Shown piece by piece: positions 19,606 through 28,589 of a stretch of DNA of 64,000 nt (positions are counted from its first letter, which is position 1; every line of letters begins with the position of its first letter). The notes under the pieces were generated by a model that had not been told where the DNA came from, did not search any database, and was given only the letters and a program-made list of their open reading frames with translations. Both the position numbers and the translations under genes were made by a program. The stretch is from assembly GCF_031457805.1 (NCBI RefSeq), contig NZ_JAVDXI010000001.1, forward strand, positions 372,001-436,000, given 5' to 3'. This stretch comes from Caulobacter sp031457805 (GTDB lineage Bacteria; Pseudomonadota; Alphaproteobacteria; Caulobacterales; Caulobacteraceae).

Positions 19606-19964
19606 TGCGCAGGGGGCTGGTTCTCGTCGCCGTCGCCCTCGTCGTTTCGGCCTGCGGGGCCAAGGTCCCGCCGCCACCCACGCCTGAACAGGCCCTGGCG
19701 CTGCGTCCCGCCGATGCGCGCCTGGCCAGCCTGTACGAGACCTCGTGCCACGCCTGTCACGCCATTCCGGAAACAGGCGCGCCGCTGGTCCATGACCGCG
19801 CCGCCTGGGACCCGCGCTGGAAGCAGGGAGAGGCCGTCCTGCTGGATCACACGATCCAGGGTTTCAACGCCATGCCGGCGACCGGCCAATGCGCGACTTG
19901 CACGCCGGACGATTTCAAGGCCCTGATACGCTTCATGGCGGGGCGAGACGACTCCGCGTCTTAA
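19605..19964 (+). CDS. Small c-type cytochrome lipoprotein (cytochrome c5-like)
   Basis: The 119-residue product has a signal peptide ending in a lipobox-like VSAC at about residue 17, so it is probably anchored to a membrane. It has one haem-binding motif, CHACH, in YETSCHACHAIPETGAP. A Met near residue 91 (FNAMPATGQ) can be the distal ligand, and a C-terminal CATC pair is typical of the cytochrome c5 group. It is translationally coupled to folD and lies 16 bp before a lactone oxidase gene, so it is a plausible electron acceptor for that enzyme. Confidence 0.85.
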   Translation: MRRGLVLVAVALVVSACGAKVPPPPTPEQALALRPADARLASLYETSCHACHAIPETGAPLVHDRAAWDPRWKQGEAVLLDHTIQGFNAMPATGQCATCTPDDFKALIRFMAGRDDSAS

Positions 19965-19980
19965 AACACGGGGAGGCGGC

Positions 19981-21387
19981 ATGATCTCGCGGCGTGGGGC
20001 TCTGATCGCGGGCGGAACGGGAGCGGCGGTGGTCGCCGGCGGTGCGGGCGCCGCCTATATGGTCGCCACGGGAGACAAGCCCGAACCGCCGTCGCCGGCG
20101 TCAGTCAACGCCCAGGGCAAGGTGCTGTGGCGCAACTGGTCGGGCGTGCAGCACGCCTATCCCGCCGCGCGCCTGGCGCCCAAGGATGAGGGCGAACTGG
20201 CCACCGCGCTGAAAGTCGCCCAGGCCCCGATCCGTCCCGTCGGCTCGGGCCACTCCTTCACCGCCCTGGCGCCCACCGATGGGACCCTGGTCTCGCTGGA
20301 CTCGATGTCGGGGATCGTCGGGTGGGAAGGCGACCAGGCGATCGTCATGACCGGCACCCGCCTCGGCGCCTTGGGCCCTCTGCTGGCCGAGAAGGGGCGG
20401 GCGCTGCCGAACCTGCCCGACATCAACAAGCAGTCGCTGGGCGGCGCTCTGGGCACGGCGACGCATGGCACCGGGATCAAACTTCCGGCCATGCACGGCG
20501 ACGTCACGGGCCTGCGGCTGGTCACGCCCTCGGGCAAGGTCATCGACGCCGACGCGGCCAAGAATCCCGAGATTTTCCAGGCCGCCCGCGTGTCGCTGGG
20601 CGCGCTGGGGGTGATCAGCCAAGTGCGGATCCGGACCAGCGCCAACCGCCGTCTGCGCCGCCGCGTCTGGCTGGAGCCCTTCGAAGAGGCGATGGCGAAG
20701 GCTGACAGCCGCTGGGCCCAGCACCGCAACTTCGAGTTCTACGCCGTCCCGTTCACGGGGCTGGCGGTGAACATCAGCCATGACGAGACCGATGATCCGG
20801 CCGAGGCCCGCGGTCCCGACCAGGATGTCGAGTTCCTGCAGGCGCTGAGGGGCCTGCGAAACCTGCTGGGCTTCGCCACGCCGCTGCGCAAGGCGGCGGC
20901 CAAGGCGCTCTTGTCCTCGGCCAAGCCCGAGACCGCCGTCGACGAAGGCTGGAAGCTGCTCTCGACCGAACGCCCCGTGCGTTTCAACGAGATGGAGTTC
21001 CACCTGCCGGTCGAGAACCAGCTGAAGGCCTTGGAAGAGGTGATGCGGGTCATCGAGACCGAGCGGCCCGACGTCTTCTTCCCGATCGAAGTGCGCCGCA
21101 TCGCGGGCGACGACGCCTGGCTCTCGCCCTTCTACGGCGCGGCGCGCGGGTCCGTCGCAGTCCACGCCTATTATCGCGACGACTTCACCTTCCTGTACCA
21201 GCTGATCGAGCCCATCTTCCGCCGCTACGACGGCCGCCCGCACTGGGGCAAGCTCCATACGCTGCGCGGTCGGCAGCTGGAGGCGATCTATCCGCGCTGG
21301 AAGGATTTCCTGGAGGTTCGCCAGGACCTGGACCCCGAGGCGCGGATGCTCAATCCGTACCTCAAGGGCCTGTTCGGATTGATGTAA
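19981..21387 (+). CDS. FAD-binding aldonolactone oxidase/dehydrogenase (D-arabinono-1,4-lactone oxidase family)
   Basis: The 468-residue VAO-type flavoprotein has an N-terminal signal-like region (MISRRGALIAGGTGAAVV), suggesting Tat export. It has the FAD site PVGSGHSFTALAPTDG, where the His is the usual site of covalent FAD attachment, then NLPDINKQSLGGALGTATHGTG. The C-terminal ALO domain contains RRIAGDDAWLSPFYG and HWGKLHTL. It likely oxidises a sugar lactone in the periplasm. The adjacent cytochrome c supports a dehydrogenase using the respiratory chain rather than an oxygen-using oxidase; this is inference. Confidence 0.85.
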   Translation: MISRRGALIAGGTGAAVVAGGAGAAYMVATGDKPEPPSPASVNAQGKVLWRNWSGVQHAYPAARLAPKDEGELATALKVAQAPIRPVGSGHSFTALAPTDGTLVSLDSMSGIVGWEGDQAIVMTGTRLGALGPLLAEKGRALPNLPDINKQSLGGALGTATHGTGIKLPAMHGDVTGLRLVTPSGKVIDADAAKNPEIFQAARVSLGALGVISQVRIRTSANRRLRRRVWLEPFEEAMAKADSRWAQHRNFEFYAVPFTGLAVNISHDETDDPAEARGPDQDVEFLQALRGLRNLLGFATPLRKAAAKALLSSAKPETAVDEGWKLLSTERPVRFNEMEFHLPVENQLKALEEVMRVIETERPDVFFPIEVRRIAGDDAWLSPFYGAARGSVAVHAYYRDDFTFLYQLIEPIFRRYDGRPHWGKLHTLRGRQLEAIYPRWKDFLEVRQDLDPEARMLNPYLKGLFGLM

Positions 21388-21876
21388 TTAGCCAGCGGCG
21401 CCGAGATACTCGGCGACGCGCGCCTCAAGCTCGGTGCTGAGAGCCTTGCCGACGGGGTGGGTGTCGACCTTGATGTCGTCGCGCACGCAGGCCTTGATCG
21501 CGTCAATATGGGCGTCGACGAGGAACATCGGAGCCTTGAGGCGCGTATCGGGATCATCGATCAGCTTGCACAGCGACGCCGCCAGTCGCGTGATCAGCGG
21601 AAACTCGTAGGTCGCGCCCAGACCCTTCAGGTCGTGCGCACGCAGGTAAAGGGTTTCCACCGTCTGGGCGTTGAGGCCTTCGGTCTTCACCGCCTGGCGC
21701 GCGGCCTCCAGCTTGACGATCTCATCATTGAGCCATTGGGCGAAATTGCCCGAGAGGCTCTTGAGCGCGGCTTCGGCCTTGGCGATTGCGGCCATATCGA
21801 TGCCGCCGCGCCCGCCCACCTTGAGCTTGAGCATGTTCGGCACCTGGATCACCTCGGCGGTGGTCTTGTTGGTCAC
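21388..21876 (-). CDS. Hpt (histidine phosphotransfer) domain protein
   Basis: The 162-residue protein carries an Hpt helix bundle with the phosphorylatable His in LYLRAHDLKGLGATYEFPLI (His at about residue 81). There is no kinase core or receiver domain, so it probably passes phosphate between a hybrid kinase and a response regulator not in this window. The GTG at 21876 is preceded by a strong ggggaggcgaaga site; the longer frame reaching 21966 lacks one. It is last in a minus-strand group after DUF2336 and nadK. Confidence 0.85.
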   Translation of the reverse strand: MTNKTTAEVIQVPNMLKLKVGGRGGIDMAAIAKAEAALKSLSGNFAQWLNDEIVKLEAARQAVKTEGLNAQTVETLYLRAHDLKGLGATYEFPLITRLAASLCKLIDDPDTRLKAPMFLVDAHIDAIKACVRDDIKVDTHPVGKALSTELEARVAEYLGAAG

Positions 21877-21981
21877 TCTTCGCCTCCCCAGCGGCGGTAC
21901 AAGTTGGGTATGGCTAACATAGCAGGCGTTAATATTAGATGAGACCGGGGTTTTTGTGCGACTCAACGTCTCAGGTCTTGC

Positions 21982-22764
21982 TCAAGCCGAAAACTGTTCG
22001 GCCAGAACGCGCTCCTCCAGGCTCCGTCCTGCGTCGAAGAGCATGGATAGTGACGTGCCGCGATCCTCGGAGATGTGCACCTCCATCACGTCGCGAACCT
22101 CGAAGTTGTCCGCCACCGCGCTGACGGGACGTTTGTCGGCTTCGAGAATCTCAAAGGTGACCCGGGCGGACTGCGGCAGCAGGGCGCCGCGCCATCTGCG
22201 GGGGCGGAAGGCGCTGATTGGGGTGAGAGCCAGTACGCGGCCGTCGATCGGGATGATCGGGCCGTGGGCTGAAAGATTGTAGGCGGTCGAACCCGCCGGA
22301 GTCGCCAGCAGCACGCCGTCGCAGACCAGCTCGCCCATCCGAACCTTGCCGTCGATCGAGATGCGCACCTTGGCGGTCTGGCGGGTCTGGCGCAGAAGCG
22401 AGACCTCGTTGATCGCCAGCGCCCGATGCTGGGTGCGCCGCGCATCGATGGCGACCATGGCCAGCGGATGAATCACAGCGCGCTCTGCAGCGTTGATTCG
22501 CTCCAGCAGCCCATCTTCGCTGTACTCGTTCATCAGAAAGCCCACCGAGCCGCGGTTCATGCCGTAGATCGGCGTCTGGCTGGCGATCGCCTCGTGCAGA
22601 CTCTCGAGCATGAAACCATCGCCCCCAAGGGCGACGATCACCTGAGCGTTTTCAGCCCCGACATCGCCATAACGCGCTGCAAGCCGTTCCCGGGCCTCCT
22701 GGGCTTCAGGGCGGTCGCTGGACTTGAACGCCAGGCGAGTCACGAACGGTTGCGGCTGGTACAT
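21982..22764 (-). CDS. nadK: NAD kinase
   Basis: NadK phosphorylates NAD to NADP. The 260-residue product starts MYQPQPFVTRLAFKSSDRPE and shows the family motifs VIVALGGDGFMLESLHEA, GMNRGSVGFLMNEY and the substrate-binding DGVLLATPAGSTAYNLSAHGP. Upstream in-frame codons lie within the DUF2336 gene and were excluded. It is 31 bp downstream of DUF2336 on the same strand and 105 bp before the Hpt gene, so it may be co-transcribed with both. Confidence 0.93.
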   Translation of the reverse strand: MYQPQPFVTRLAFKSSDRPEAQEARERLAARYGDVGAENAQVIVALGGDGFMLESLHEAIASQTPIYGMNRGSVGFLMNEYSEDGLLERINAAERAVIHPLAMVAIDARRTQHRALAINEVSLLRQTRQTAKVRISIDGKVRMGELVCDGVLLATPAGSTAYNLSAHGPIIPIDGRVLALTPISAFRPRRWRGALLPQSARVTFEILEADKRPVSAVADNFEVRDVMEVHISEDRGTSLSMLFDAGRSLEERVLAEQFSA

Positions 22765-22795
22765 GCGGCCAAGAGGCGGGAAGGCCGTGGTCTTG

Positions 22796-23881
22796 TCAAA
22801 CCTGTCCGACGGCCTGCCGGAACGCCATGCCGGCAATGTCTGGCGTAAAGGGGCCAAAGGCGCTGGCCGCGCGGCGCACGCCCTCGTCACCGCCGCCAGG
22901 ACGGCCGCCGTTCAGTTGCCGCACATGCTCCAGGATCGTCGGGAAGACGCTGCGGTCGATCCCGACGGCGGAGCAGGCCAATGCCAGGAGTTCGGGGCGA
23001 CTGGTGTCGATCGCCCGCCGGATCTGTCCCGGCTCGAACTTACCCAGCCGCGCCAGGGCCATGACAAAGAGCTGGAGGCGGCCTTCCCGCAGAACGCGGA
23101 GAAGGTAGCCGGGGCGAAGCTGGCCGGCCGAATCGAGTTTCTCGATCAACGACCGTTCCATCTCTTCACGATCCTCGTCGACCTCCGCCGGGGCGACGAT
23201 TCGATCGCTCTCGCCCTTGTGCGCGGCCCGCAGAGCTTCGTTGACGGCGGCCTGCATGCGCGCCGCGTCGAGCTGGAAACGCGAGGTCAGCGCGTCGCGA
23301 AGCGCACGACCGACCAGCAGGTAGAGTTGCTCGGCCAGGTCGCTGGAGAGCTTGGGGTGGCGCGCCAGCGGAGACCGTAGGGCCACGACGTCACGTGAGC
23401 GGTTGACCAGGCGGCCCATGGCGTCGGGCGAGATCTCGGCGGTGTCGTTGGACGCCAGGGCGGTCATGACCGCCGGCTCGTCCCGACTGATGATCGCTTC
23501 CACGACCGGAGCCTTCAGGTTGGGGCGGCGGGCGATCTCGATCTGATGTTCCAGCGTGGCCTGAACCAGCAGGCGGATCAGGTCATGATCCTCCAGCACC
23601 GGACTACGGGCGATGATGGGCCGAGCGATCTCGATCTCGTCGAGGGCCATGATGTTGATCAGGGCCGAAGGGGCCCAGTCGGCGTCGGCGAGCCGCTCGG
23701 ACAGGCGCTTGCGAATGTCGCGCTCGGCTTCGACCACCAGGGTCATGAAGATCGAGTTCAGCAGGGCCTGGATATCGGGATGGGTGGGCTCGCCACGGGC
23801 CTGGCCCGCCTCGCATAGATCGACGATGCCGCTCAGCAGTCGTTCCCGATCACCGGGGTCACGACTACGCGCCAGCGTCAT
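22796..23881 (-). CDS. DUF2336 family protein
   Basis: The 361-residue, mostly alpha-helical protein has the HEAT-like repeats of the DUF2336 family (IRKRLSERLADADWAPSALI, IARPIIARSPVLEDHDLIRLL, VMTALASNDTAEISPDAMGRL). The family is common in alphaproteobacteria, often near signalling genes, and its function is unknown. No membrane span or signal is seen. It is the first gene of the DUF2336-nadK-Hpt group and is divergent from glpK. Confidence 0.85.
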   Translation of the reverse strand: MTLARSRDPGDRERLLSGIVDLCEAGQARGEPTHPDIQALLNSIFMTLVVEAERDIRKRLSERLADADWAPSALINIMALDEIEIARPIIARSPVLEDHDLIRLLVQATLEHQIEIARRPNLKAPVVEAIISRDEPAVMTALASNDTAEISPDAMGRLVNRSRDVVALRSPLARHPKLSSDLAEQLYLLVGRALRDALTSRFQLDAARMQAAVNEALRAAHKGESDRIVAPAEVDEDREEMERSLIEKLDSAGQLRPGYLLRVLREGRLQLFVMALARLGKFEPGQIRRAIDTSRPELLALACSAVGIDRSVFPTILEHVRQLNGGRPGGGDEGVRRAASAFGPFTPDIAGMAFRQAVGQV

Positions 23882-24046
23882 CAGCGAAGCGATTTCGACG
23901 GTTTGAATGGCCCCGCCTCCACGAATCCGGAAGGTCCGACGAGGATGAACTTGCGGCTCGCAAATGAAAACATGCTTAAACAGGTCAAAGCCGCCGACGC
24001 GGTGTTACGCGTCGAGATGCCGCAAGTCTGAGTGGAGGAACCGCCG

Positions 24047-25537
24047 ATGGCGCAAGACCTGATCCTGGCCCTGGACCAAGGGACCACCAGCACGCGCGCC
24101 ATCCTGTTTGACCGCTCCGGCGCGGCTCTGGGCGAGGCGTCCAGACCTCTGCGGCAGAGCTACCCCGCCGACGGATGGGTCGAGCATGACGCCGAGGAGA
24201 TTTACGCCGCCGCTGTCGCGGTGCTGCGTGAGGTGGCCGAGACGACGGGGCGTGCGGCGGATATCGCTGCGATCGGGATCACCAACCAGCGTGAAACCGT
24301 GGTGGTCTGGGATCGCGCCACCGGGCGTCCGATCCATCCGGCCATCGTCTGGCAGGATCGCCGCACCGCCGATGTCTGTGCGCGCCTCAAGGCCGAGGGC
24401 CATGAGCCGAAGGTCACCGAGGTTACCGGCCTGCTGCTGGACCCCTATTTCTCGGCGACCAAGATCGCCTGGATCCTCGACAAGGTTCCGGGCGCGCGGG
24501 CGCGGGCCGAGGCGGGGGAGCTGCTTTGCGGCACCATGGACTGCTGGGTGATCTGGCGGCTGACTGGCGGCGCGGTGCATGCGACCGACGCCACCAACGC
24601 TTCGCGCACCCTGCTGTTCGACATCGGCGCCCAGGCGTGGTCCGCCGAGATGATGGCGCTGTTTGATGTGCCGCCGACGATCCTGCCGCAGGTGCTGGAC
24701 TGCGTAGACGACTATGGCGCCACGCAGGTCGACATCCTGGGGCGCGCGGTTCCGATCCGTGGCGTTGCGGGCGACCAGCAGGCGGCGCTGATGGGGCAGG
24801 GCTGTGTCGCGCCGGGCCAGATGAAGGCGACCTACGGCACCGGCTGCTTCATGCTGATCAACACGGGAACCGACCGCGCCGCCTCGCGGGCGCGCCTCTT
24901 GACCACGGTCGCCGCACGGGTCGGCGGCAAGACCACCTATGCGCTGGAAGGCTCGATCTTCGTGGCGGGCGCGGCGATCCAGTGGCTGGGCGAGGGGCTG
25001 GGCATCACCGGCGGCCCGCGCGCCGCCGAGGCCCTGGCCCGCGCGGCCAGGCCCGATCACGCGGTGGTGGTGGTTCCCGCCTTCACCGGTCTGGGCGCGC
25101 CGTGGTGGGACGCCGATGCGCGCGGCGGGATCTTCGGCCTGACCCGCGACGCCGGTCTGCCCGAGATAGCCGCCGCCACCTTCGACGCCTGCGCGCTGCA
25201 GACGCGGGACCTCATCGAGGCGATGCGCGCCGACGCCCCCGCTGCGTTTGGCGAGGCGGCGCAACTTCGGATCGACGGCGGGATGGCGAAGAGCCCTTGG
25301 TTCTCGCAGCGGCTGGCCGATCTGACAGGACTATCGGTACGTCGCGCCAGTTATCAGGAGACCACGGCCCTGGGGGCGGCCCTTTTTGCCGCCGTCGGGG
25401 CCGGTCTCTACGCCTCGATTGAGGAAGCCGCCGAGGCCAGTCCAGCGGCCGAGACGTTGGCGCCGGCGATGGGCGAGCACGCCCGCGAAGCCGCCTACGC
25501 CCGCTGGCTGGACGCAGTGCCCCGCGTTCGACTTTAG
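24047..25537 (+). CDS. glpK: Glycerol kinase
   Basis: GlpK converts glycerol to sn-glycerol 3-phosphate with ATP. The 496-residue FGGY-family product has LALDQGTTSTRAILFD at the N-terminus, ITNQRETVVVWDRATGRPI, the adenosine-site TYGTGCFMLINTG, and the C-terminal RIDGGMAKSPWFSQRLADL. The ATG at 24047 is preceded by ggagg; an in-frame GTG 15 bases earlier overlaps that site and is less likely. No glpF or glpD lies next to it. It diverges from DUF2336. Confidence 0.95.
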   Translation: MAQDLILALDQGTTSTRAILFDRSGAALGEASRPLRQSYPADGWVEHDAEEIYAAAVAVLREVAETTGRAADIAAIGITNQRETVVVWDRATGRPIHPAIVWQDRRTADVCARLKAEGHEPKVTEVTGLLLDPYFSATKIAWILDKVPGARARAEAGELLCGTMDCWVIWRLTGGAVHATDATNASRTLLFDIGAQAWSAEMMALFDVPPTILPQVLDCVDDYGATQVDILGRAVPIRGVAGDQQAALMGQGCVAPGQMKATYGTGCFMLINTGTDRAASRARLLTTVAARVGGKTTYALEGSIFVAGAAIQWLGEGLGITGGPRAAEALARAARPDHAVVVVPAFTGLGAPWWDADARGGIFGLTRDAGLPEIAAATFDACALQTRDLIEAMRADAPAAFGEAAQLRIDGGMAKSPWFSQRLADLTGLSVRRASYQETTALGAALFAAVGAGLYASIEEAAEASPAAETLAPAMGEHAREAAYARWLDAVPRVRL

Positions 25538-25606
25538 TCGATCACCGGTTGCGGTGACATCGCTGTCATGGTCTCTAGCCCGCAATAAATATTAGCGGAG
25601 GCCGCC

Positions 25607-26650
25607 ATGACCACTCGACGCGCCATGCTGGGCGCAGGTGTCGCCCTGATCACCGGGGCGCAAGGGTTCGCGGCCCAAGCGGCAAGCGCGGGCTATCCCA
25701 GGATCGGCCGCATCCGCCGCTTGTCGTCCGACCTGGATGCGGTTGTCGACGCGAACGCACCGATCGAGCAGCTGGCTGACGGGATCACCTGGGCCGAGGG
25801 ACCGGCCTGGGTCGCTGACGGAAACTACCTGCTGTTCTCCGACGTGCCCGGCAACGTCATGCATCGGTGGGACGCCAAGGGTGGCAAGACCGACTTCCTG
25901 CGGCCCTCCGGCTATGATGGTCCGCCGACCAAGATCTTCCGCGAGGCCGGCACCAACGGCGCGATCATCAGCACGGCGGGGGCGCTGCTAGTCTGTGACT
26001 GCGGCAACCGCGCCGTCGCGCGGATCGATCTTGAGACCCGCAAGAAGACGCTGCTGGCCACCACCTTCAACGGCAAGAAGTTCAACAGTCCGAACGACCT
26101 GGTCGAGGTTCGTCACGGACCGCTGAAGGGTTCGCTCTATTTCACCGATCCGCCCTATGGCCTGGAAGGGATGGACGCCTCGCCGGCCAAGGAGCAGGCC
26201 TTCAATGGCGTCTACCTGCTGCGGCCGAACGGTGAGGTGGCTCTGGTTGACGGCTCCCTCAGCTTCCCTAACGGGGTGGGCCTGTCGCCCGACGGCCGGC
26301 GTCTTTACGTCGCCATTTCCGATCCCAAGCGTCCCGTGATCATGGCCTATGACCTGGGCGCCGATGGACTGCCGACGGCCTCACGGGTGTTCTTCGACGC
26401 CTCGGATCTGCTCAAGGCGGGCGGCCCTGGCCTGCCGGATGGGATGAAGATCGACACGGAGGGGCGGCTCTTCGCCAGCGGTCCAGGCGGCATCATGATC
26501 CTGACTCCGGACGCCAAACTGCTGGGCGTGATCGAGACCGGCTTCCCCGCCGCCAACTGCGTGTTCGGCGAAGACGGCCGGACCTTGTTCATCACGTCCA
26601 ACAATGTCGTGGCGCGGGTGCGCACCAAGACGAAGGGTCTGGGACTTTAG
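25607..26650 (+). CDS. SMP-30/gluconolactonase family exported protein
   Basis: The 347-residue product has a Tat-like signal (MTTRRAMLGAGVALITGAQG) and the six-bladed propeller motifs of gluconolactonases: WAEGPAWVADGNYLLFSDVP, SPNDLVEVRHGPLKGSLYFTDPPYGLEG (in two parts), SFPNGVGLSPDGRRLYV and LPDGMKIDTEGRL. These supply the metal-binding Glu, Asn and Asp. It likely hydrolyses a sugar lactone in the periplasm. It is followed two bases later by an oxidoreductase gene, forming a three-gene cassette. Confidence 0.87.
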   Translation: MTTRRAMLGAGVALITGAQGFAAQAASAGYPRIGRIRRLSSDLDAVVDANAPIEQLADGITWAEGPAWVADGNYLLFSDVPGNVMHRWDAKGGKTDFLRPSGYDGPPTKIFREAGTNGAIISTAGALLVCDCGNRAVARIDLETRKKTLLATTFNGKKFNSPNDLVEVRHGPLKGSLYFTDPPYGLEGMDASPAKEQAFNGVYLLRPNGEVALVDGSLSFPNGVGLSPDGRRLYVAISDPKRPVIMAYDLGADGLPTASRVFFDASDLLKAGGPGLPDGMKIDTEGRLFASGPGGIMILTPDAKLLGVIETGFPAANCVFGEDGRTLFITSNNVVARVRTKTKGLGL

Positions 26651-26652
26651 TC

Positions 26653-27753
26653 ATGGACACGATCAGCAAACGAACCCTCCTGAGCGCAGGCCTCGCGACT
26701 GGCGTGGCTGGCCTGCCCCTGAGCGCCTTCGCCGCCGAACCCGGACGCAAGCTGGGCTACGCGATCCTCGGCCTTGGCTACTACGCCACACGGATCATCA
26801 TGCCGCGCTTCGCTGAGTGCGAGCACTCGCGTCTGGTCGCCCTGGTCAGCGGCACGCCCGACAAGCTGAAGACCTATGGCGAGCAGTACGGGATCCCCGA
26901 GACCCACCGCTACAGCTATGAGACCTTCGACCGGATCATCGACAATCCCGACGTCGACATCGTCTATGTGATCACGCCTAACAGTCTGCACCGCCCCTTC
27001 ACCGAGCGGGCGGCCAGGGCCGGCAAGCACGTGATGTGCGAGAAGCCGATGGCCAATACGGTCGCCGACTGTGAGGCGATGATCGCCGCCTGCCGGAAGG
27101 CCGGCCGCAAGCTGATGATCGGCTATCGCAGCCGCTTCCAGGCCCACAACATCGAGGCGATAAAGCTGGTGCGGGACGGCGCTCTGGGACCGGTGCGTAC
27201 GGTGGTCACCGACCACGGCTTCACGATCGGCGATCCCAAACAGTGGCGCCTGAACAAGGCCCTGGCCGGCGGCGGCAGCCTGATGGACATCGGCATCTAC
27301 AGCCTGAACGCCGCCCGCTATCTCACCGGCGAAGAGCCCGTGGCGGTCAACGCCGTGGAATCCACGGACCGGTCCGACCCGCGTTTTGGTGAGGTCGAGG
27401 ACATCATCAACTTCCAGCTCCTGTTCCCGTCGGGCGCCACGGCCAACTGCGTGTCGGCCTACAGCGTCAACTGCAACCGCTATCGGGTGAGCGGACCCAA
27501 GGGCTGGGTCGAGATCGATCCGGCGACCAGCTATCAGGGCCAGGCCATGCGGGCCCAGCTGGGCGGTCCGCCCGCGCCGCGTGAGCCCGCCCCGCAACCC
27601 AAAAATCAATTCTCGGCCCAGCTCGATCACCTGTCCGAGTGCATCCTGACCGGCCGCGAGCCGATCGTTGGCGGCGATGAGGGCCTGAAGGACCTTCGCG
27701 TGATCGAGGCGATCTATCGCGCCGCGCGCGAGGGGCGGACGGTCAAGCTGTGA
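26653..27753 (+). CDS. Gfo/Idh/MocA family oxidoreductase, exported (GFOR-like)
   Basis: The 366-residue product has a signal-like N-terminus (SKRTLLSAGLATGVAGLPLSAFA) followed by the Rossmann motif YAILGLGYYATRIIMPRF and the catalytic VMCEKPMANT. The pattern resembles periplasmic glucose-fructose oxidoreductase, which is Tat-exported with its NADP bound. Here the twin arginine is replaced by KR. It follows the lactonase gene by two bases, and its stop overlaps the next gene (GTGA). A lactone produced by this enzyme would be a substrate for the neighbouring lactonase. Confidence 0.87.
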   Translation: MDTISKRTLLSAGLATGVAGLPLSAFAAEPGRKLGYAILGLGYYATRIIMPRFAECEHSRLVALVSGTPDKLKTYGEQYGIPETHRYSYETFDRIIDNPDVDIVYVITPNSLHRPFTERAARAGKHVMCEKPMANTVADCEAMIAACRKAGRKLMIGYRSRFQAHNIEAIKLVRDGALGPVRTVVTDHGFTIGDPKQWRLNKALAGGGSLMDIGIYSLNAARYLTGEEPVAVNAVESTDRSDPRFGEVEDIINFQLLFPSGATANCVSAYSVNCNRYRVSGPKGWVEIDPATSYQGQAMRAQLGGPPAPREPAPQPKNQFSAQLDHLSECILTGREPIVGGDEGLKDLRVIEAIYRAAREGRTVKL

Positions 27754-28589
27754 GGGGGCTGCTTCTGATCGCCGCCCTGTTGGCCCCGACGGCGGCGCTG
27801 GCGCAGCAGCAGATCCCGCTGTGGCCCAACGGCGCGCCGGGGTTCGAGAGCCGAAAGGCGATCCCGGAACAGGCGGCCGACTACTGGGTCAAGAGCGTCA
27901 ACAACCCCTCCATCACCGCCTATCTGCCGCCCAAGGAGACCGCCACCGGCGCCGCTCTGGTCGTGCTTCCGGGCGGCGGGCATCGGATCCTGGTCATAAA
28001 CTCCGAAGGCGCAGACGTGGCCAAGGTGATGAACCCCAAGGGCGTGGCGGTCTTTGTGGTGAAGTATCGTCTCTTTCGCGAGGAGGGCTCGCCCTACACG
28101 ATCGATCACGCCCGCCAGGACGCCGTCCGCGCGGTGCGCTATGTCCGCGCGCACGCCGGCGAGTTCGGCGTCGATCCCCAGCGGATCGGCCTGATGGGCT
28201 TCTCCGCCGGCGGCGAGGCGGTCAACCTCGCCGTCTATCAGGGGGCTGCGCAGGACCCCAAGGTCGACGCCGTCGATGCGACCAGCGCTCGCCCGGACTT
28301 CCAGGTGCTGGTCTATCCTGGACCCTTGGGCGTGCCCGACTCCGTTCCGTCCGATACGCCCCCAGCCTTCATCGTGGCCGCGAACGATGACGAATGCTGC
28401 TCGGCGCCGCCGGTGGCGCTGCTGAACAAGTTCCGGGCCGCCAAGGTCCCGGTGGAGTTCCACCTGTTCCAGTCGGGCGGTCATGCGTTCAACATGGGCC
28501 TGCGCAGCCAGAAGGCCGCGCTCAAGGCATGGCCGGATCGGCTTTTCGACTGGCTCGCGGATAACGGCTGGCTAAGACCGGCTAGCTGA
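27750..28589 (+). CDS. Exported alpha/beta hydrolase (carbohydrate esterase-like)
   Basis: The 279-residue product starts with GTG and a signal peptide (MRGLLLIAALLAPTAALA). It has an oxyanion HG-type motif in VVLPGGGHRILV, the nucleophile elbow GFSAGGEA, an acid in AANDDECC and the catalytic His in SGGHAFNMG. It belongs to the acetyl-xylan esterase/BD-FAE-like group that deacylates plant sugars. It overlaps the Gfo/Idh/MocA gene by four bases and converges with the proline iminopeptidase gene, overlapping its end by eight bases. Confidence 0.85.
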   Translation: MRGLLLIAALLAPTAALAQQQIPLWPNGAPGFESRKAIPEQAADYWVKSVNNPSITAYLPPKETATGAALVVLPGGGHRILVINSEGADVAKVMNPKGVAVFVVKYRLFREEGSPYTIDHARQDAVRAVRYVRAHAGEFGVDPQRIGLMGFSAGGEAVNLAVYQGAAQDPKVDAVDATSARPDFQVLVYPGPLGVPDSVPSDTPPAFIVAANDDECCSAPPVALLNKFRAAKVPVEFHLFQSGGHAFNMGLRSQKAALKAWPDRLFDWLADNGWLRPAS

